Origin: Antennarius striatus
Lineage: Eukaryota > Chordata > Actinopteri > Lophiiformes > Antennariidae
Assembly: GCF_040054535.1 (NCBI RefSeq)
Contig: NC_090783.1
Location: 5,684,001 to 5,748,000 of the forward strand
Length of the DNA: 64,000 bases
Reading direction: 5' to 3'
A program made the translations under genes and the position numbers. Positions 60,570-64,000 of the stretch are shown piece by piece. The notes under the pieces were generated by a model. That model was not told the DNA's origin, made no database searches, and worked only from the letters and a program-made list of their open reading frames with translations. Each line of letters starts with the position of its first letter. The stretch's first letter is position 1.

Positions 60570-62590
60570 ATCGCCCCCACAAAGGCATTGCAGTCTCAAT
60601 TCATGACGCTGGCCCAAAACAGTGCTGTGGTGCAATTTATTTCTGCAAGGAAAATACTGTACTATGTTCTGTGACAACAAAAGCCTTTTATATGTAAAAT
60701 TGCTGGTATTGCAAAAATTGAGGGAATCAGAATATATTTGTGTGGTTTTACTGAATGTTTAATAGCCATGTGCTGAAGTTTTTCCACTGAATAAAGTTAA
60801 AATTTAAGATGTAAAACATTATCCATGTTTTATTTTTTTGTAATATTATGTTATTTCATATTCAGTGTAAAAAGATGATCATCTAACTTAATAAAGACAT
60901 CTTGTTTCTTATATTACTCGAACCTGTTGCCCATCATTTCATATCTACTTTATGTTTAGCTCATTACCAGTTTATTATGAATGATCACTTGTTGTGACAG
61001 CTTTGAAAAATAAACTGCGTTATGAATAAAATTTGCTGTAGTGTTAGTTTCTAAGTACTTTGTTTTGACCATTTGGACATACTTGGAGAAAGGAGGGGTG
61101 TGTTTTGATTTTCAGTGAAGAGAGCATTGTATAGTATATGCATACGGAGAGTAGGCCACCCCACCTCCCTTACCCCATCCCCCTTTGCTTCCTGAGAGGG
61201 CTAGAGACTTTATACGGGGGAGTCTATGGAAACTGATTTTTTTTTATTAATTAAAATATAAATTGGCAAAGACATTTAAGATACTTTTTTTTAAAATTAG
61301 GGTTCATGTTTATGTGTGGTCAGTAGTAAGATGAGATAAACCAACAGAGGATCCAGACGATAGTTAAAACTGTAGCTGCTGTCCAGGTGAGGCTATCCAA
61401 ATAATCTGTCTTTGACCTTCGTGCAAGTTATATGTTAGCTGTTGAATATAAATGATTATTAAATAAGTGTTAGTTGAAAAGACACCAGGAGATGGCACTG
61501 TCATGTCTACATTCTGCTTTTGCTTGTCAAACCTCCTTATAATAATCAGCCCATTCTTATTGTTGACTTTGATCACTTACCTGCACCGTGCACATTTTTA
61601 ACCAGCTGCTTACTTTTTTGTCCCTCTCAAATGTAAGTGAGTCATTGACACTGTGCATTGTCCAGGGAAGTTATAAATCTTGACATTTTAATGGCTTTGC
61701 AGGTTGGTGTTTTTTATTTGACAGTACAGGTAAGTTGTATATTTCCAATGACGGCTTGGTTACACTCTCATGTTCATCCATAAAGCATTTGCTACATGAA
61801 CCAGAAAGTAATTTAGTTGAAATTCATGCTATCATCTTAAAAAGCTACTGCAAATTGCAAGAGGCTGCATTAATACAGACAGGAATGAAATATAACTGAG
61901 GTACCTTCAACATTTGCACTACGGTGGTGGAGACAATTGACTGTTAAGGGTAATTTACTCTGCCGGTCAGCCTCTTTCCCTGAGTAGCTGAAACACATGC
62001 ATCAGGGCTCAATGTGCTGTGAGAAGATTGAGAACACACCCATGCACAGCAGCTCTCCATCTGAGAGATAAGATGGGTATGCCCCAGCTCCAAGACAGGA
62101 TTTCTCATTTCTTCTAACAGCTTTTCAACTATGCTAAGTATGTTATAACACATTATGTTCATTACAAAAAAGACACATGTTGCATTTTAGCCATTTTATT
62201 GACTGTACATAAAAATATGTAGAAATTTGTAAAATTAGTTTCATATTCAACACTTCATTGAACTCTATAACTATTTTGTGACCCACAACTATATCAGGAA
62301 ATTGTCTACATAGTTTCACTACTGTTAACTTACAGCAGTGTTACAGCTTAACTATCAGCTGGCTGCATGCACACAGGAGAAGATAAATTCTTTTTTACTT
62401 TCAAGTTGTTTGCTGTAATTAAAAGTGTTAAAGTATTTTACTTTAGTTCAAGTCTAAAAAAATGTCCTATGCTTAGTTACTCCTTTACTGCAGTTGCTGT
62501 ACTTATTTTATCCCTATCACACGCTATCCACACAGAACTTTCTAGTCTTTTTTTCTCTCTCTCTCACTCCTGTGCCAAGTTGCCCAGCTT
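60570..62590. other. Spacer between anp32b and hemgn
   Basis: Mostly AT-rich with no coding exon or clear repeat. WGATAR-type motifs occur at 62066-62072 (AGATAAG, followed by AGATGG), at 62381-62386 (AGATAA), and as CTATCAG beside a CAGCTG E-box at about 62352-62361. Confidence 0.45.
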
Positions 62591-62597
62591 TACAAAT

Positions 62598-62637
62598 ATG
62601 ATAAGACCAAAGCTACAAGAACTCCTCCAGCACGATG
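62598..62637 (+). other. hemgn: Possible upstream coding exon of hemgn
   Basis: An ATG at 62598 opens a 40-nt frame (MIRPKLQELLQHD plus one base) ending at a GATG/GTAATG donor. Spliced to an acceptor at 62750 (TTCATAGCAG), it joins in frame through GLR to the MEELLQEE start at 62759. The heptad-like LQELLQ...MEELLQEE would extend the N-terminal coiled coil. Equally, this may be 5'UTR that is open by chance. Confidence 0.4.
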
Positions 62638-62758
62638 GTAATGGTTAACCTGATAATTCATTTAGGGGTGGGAATAGAAAGCAGTCAGATGCTATTCCTT
62701 CGTCTTTTCTGTCCTTGCCGCCATCAATGAGTTGAATTCATTCATAGCAGGACTCAGA

Positions 62759-64000
62759 ATGGAGGAACTATTGCAAGAGGAGAAACAAGAGTTGGAATAT
62801 AAAACTCCAAATGAGGACCAAGGTCAGCCTTTCATATTTCTTCTTTTATTTCTACATTAAGTACCGGTACTTTTCATGTATCTAAACTAGAAGGTTGAAT
62901 GAGATACTCATTCATTTGTAATACTCAGACAGGAATCTTTTAATCACCCTATAAGCTGTAATATTGCAAATAATAGAGGAGTGTAATTATAACCCTAGGA
63001 GTGGATTTTTTTCCTAAAACTTACAAGAGTCTATGAAATATCTGCCATCATTAATATTCACATTTAGTGAAAAAAATCTTGCTGGATTTTATTCTACCCT
63101 GATAGAATGTTGCTATTTTTCTGAGAAGGCTTCTGTTTTGTAGGAGGGATCCGTCGACGACTGAGGGACAGGGATCTTCTCAGAAAGAGAAAGGCTGAAG
63201 CAGAAGAGAAGGAAACTAACCAGTGGGTTTTTGGGTAAATTTATAGAAAAGCAGTCAATGTTAGTGCAGCGGCCTAATATATACATACTGGATTATAAAT
63301 TTGTCAATGTATATTAATTTTACAAATTCATGTAGACATGATTAAATTTCACTAAATACTTGCCCAAATTGATTGAGGGCATTGGTAAGGAAGATTTATG
63401 AAAGCTTAATTAACGTTTGTGTAATAAAATACAGTACTGTACTTCACAATGTGAAAACATTATCAGCTGCTTATCTCTGCTCTGCTTTATATTGAATGTG
63501 AAGCAAGAGAAAACCAAAGGTTGCTCTGGTGTTTCTATTGACGCCCTAGATTCAGGTCAAGGACTTTGTACTATTAGCTTTGCAAAAGTCTCAAAATAAG
63601 CCAATATCAGTGTCCACTGTTACCGAGGTTGATTGAAATTTTTGTCCACTTTCAGGGCGGAGATTCAGCGAAAAAGACAGAGGGTTCAGAACAGGAGTGG
63701 TTCAAAAAACAGGGGGAGGCCCAGGAAGACTGAATCTACACCAGAGATAACTGTCATTCAAGAAGAGCCTGCAGTGCCCCTGGAGGCTTCTGCAGTAGCG
63801 GTGGTGTCTGAACCCCTAGAGGTTATTGCAGTTCCATCGCTGGGCTCTATAACTAGTTTACCAGCTGAGGAATCACAACCAACATCCTTCCTCACTGCCC
63901 CTGCTCCTCTGTCAATTTTTGAATCTGTGCAAAGCCCCAGTTTTGCTTCTGCTGTCACCCCTTCAGCCACAGCGAACCCTACTCCAGCCCTGTTTTCACC
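62759..64000 (+). CDS. hemgn: Hemogen, erythroid nuclear regulator (3' end outside window)
   Basis: Exons: 62759-62822, 63144-63234, 63656-64000 (continues). The start at 62759 has a good context (AGAATGG) and follows a splice acceptor at 62750. The second exon encodes RRRLRDRDLLRKRKAEAEEK followed by ETNQWVFG, closely matching the only well-conserved block of mammalian hemogen (LRNRELLRKRKAE...KETSQWLFG), a basic coiled-coil segment with nuclear-localisation potential. The third exon opens with basic clusters and an NRGRPRK AT-hook-like motif, then a low-complexity Pro/Ser/Ala/Glu region likely to lead to the activation domain. Hemogen is a nuclear protein of blood progenitors, downstream of GATA1 in mammals. 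Adjacent anp32b supports the call, as in human 9q22.33. Confidence 0.85.

Overview
This is vertebrate nuclear DNA, almost certainly from a bony fish. Genes are split by GT-AG introns, many of them only 70-300 bp. Both strands carry long (CA)n/(TG)n microsatellites and repeats typical of teleosts: a tRNA-derived SINE, a Tigger-type element, an RTE-clade LINE with a perfect target-site duplication, and LINE 3' tails. I see no prokaryotic features, CRISPR arrays or viral genes.

Layout. 1-9.5 kb: the 3' part of g3bp2 on + (stress-granule RNA-binding protein; the window opens inside its NTF2-like domain) with a long 3'UTR. 9.5-11.0 kb: intergenic repeats, including an unclassified element (copy A) with inverted AGGTCA half-sites. 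11.26-24.06 kb: complete uso1 (p115 Golgi tether) on +, 27 coding exons including three very small in-phase ones. 24.8-26.4 kb: spacer with a (CA)n tract. 26.75-51.55 kb: complete coro2a-type coronin on +, with a 15.7-kb first intron that holds a probable second first exon, a 1.6-kb LINE insertion and repeat copy B. 52.7-55.0 kb: convergent spacer with LINE/SINE tails. 55.66-60.36 kb: complete anp32b on -, with a CG-rich first intron. 60.5-62.6 kb: spacer. 62.6-64.0 kb: 5' part of hemogen (hemgn) on +, running off the window.

The genes share no pathway. G3BP2 organises stress granules, USO1 tethers ER-to-Golgi vesicles, CORO2A is an actin-associated WD-repeat protein, ANP32B is an acidic LRR histone chaperone, and hemogen is an erythroid nuclear regulator. 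What is informative is the gene order. g3bp2 and uso1 neighbour each other on human 4q21, while coro2a, anp32b and hemgn correspond to human 9q22.33. The window therefore joins two blocks that are separate in mammals. Exon boundaries below were derived by reading frame, splice dinucleotides and remembered similarity to the families, without alignment or transcript data. I found no convincing wholly new gene system. The best leads are the repeat family with AGGTCA palindromes, small cassette exons in g3bp2 and uso1, dual first exons in coro2a, a Trp-to-Cys change in the coronin propeller, an in-frame upstream exon in hemgn, and a truncated LINE whose reverse transcriptase frame is still open.
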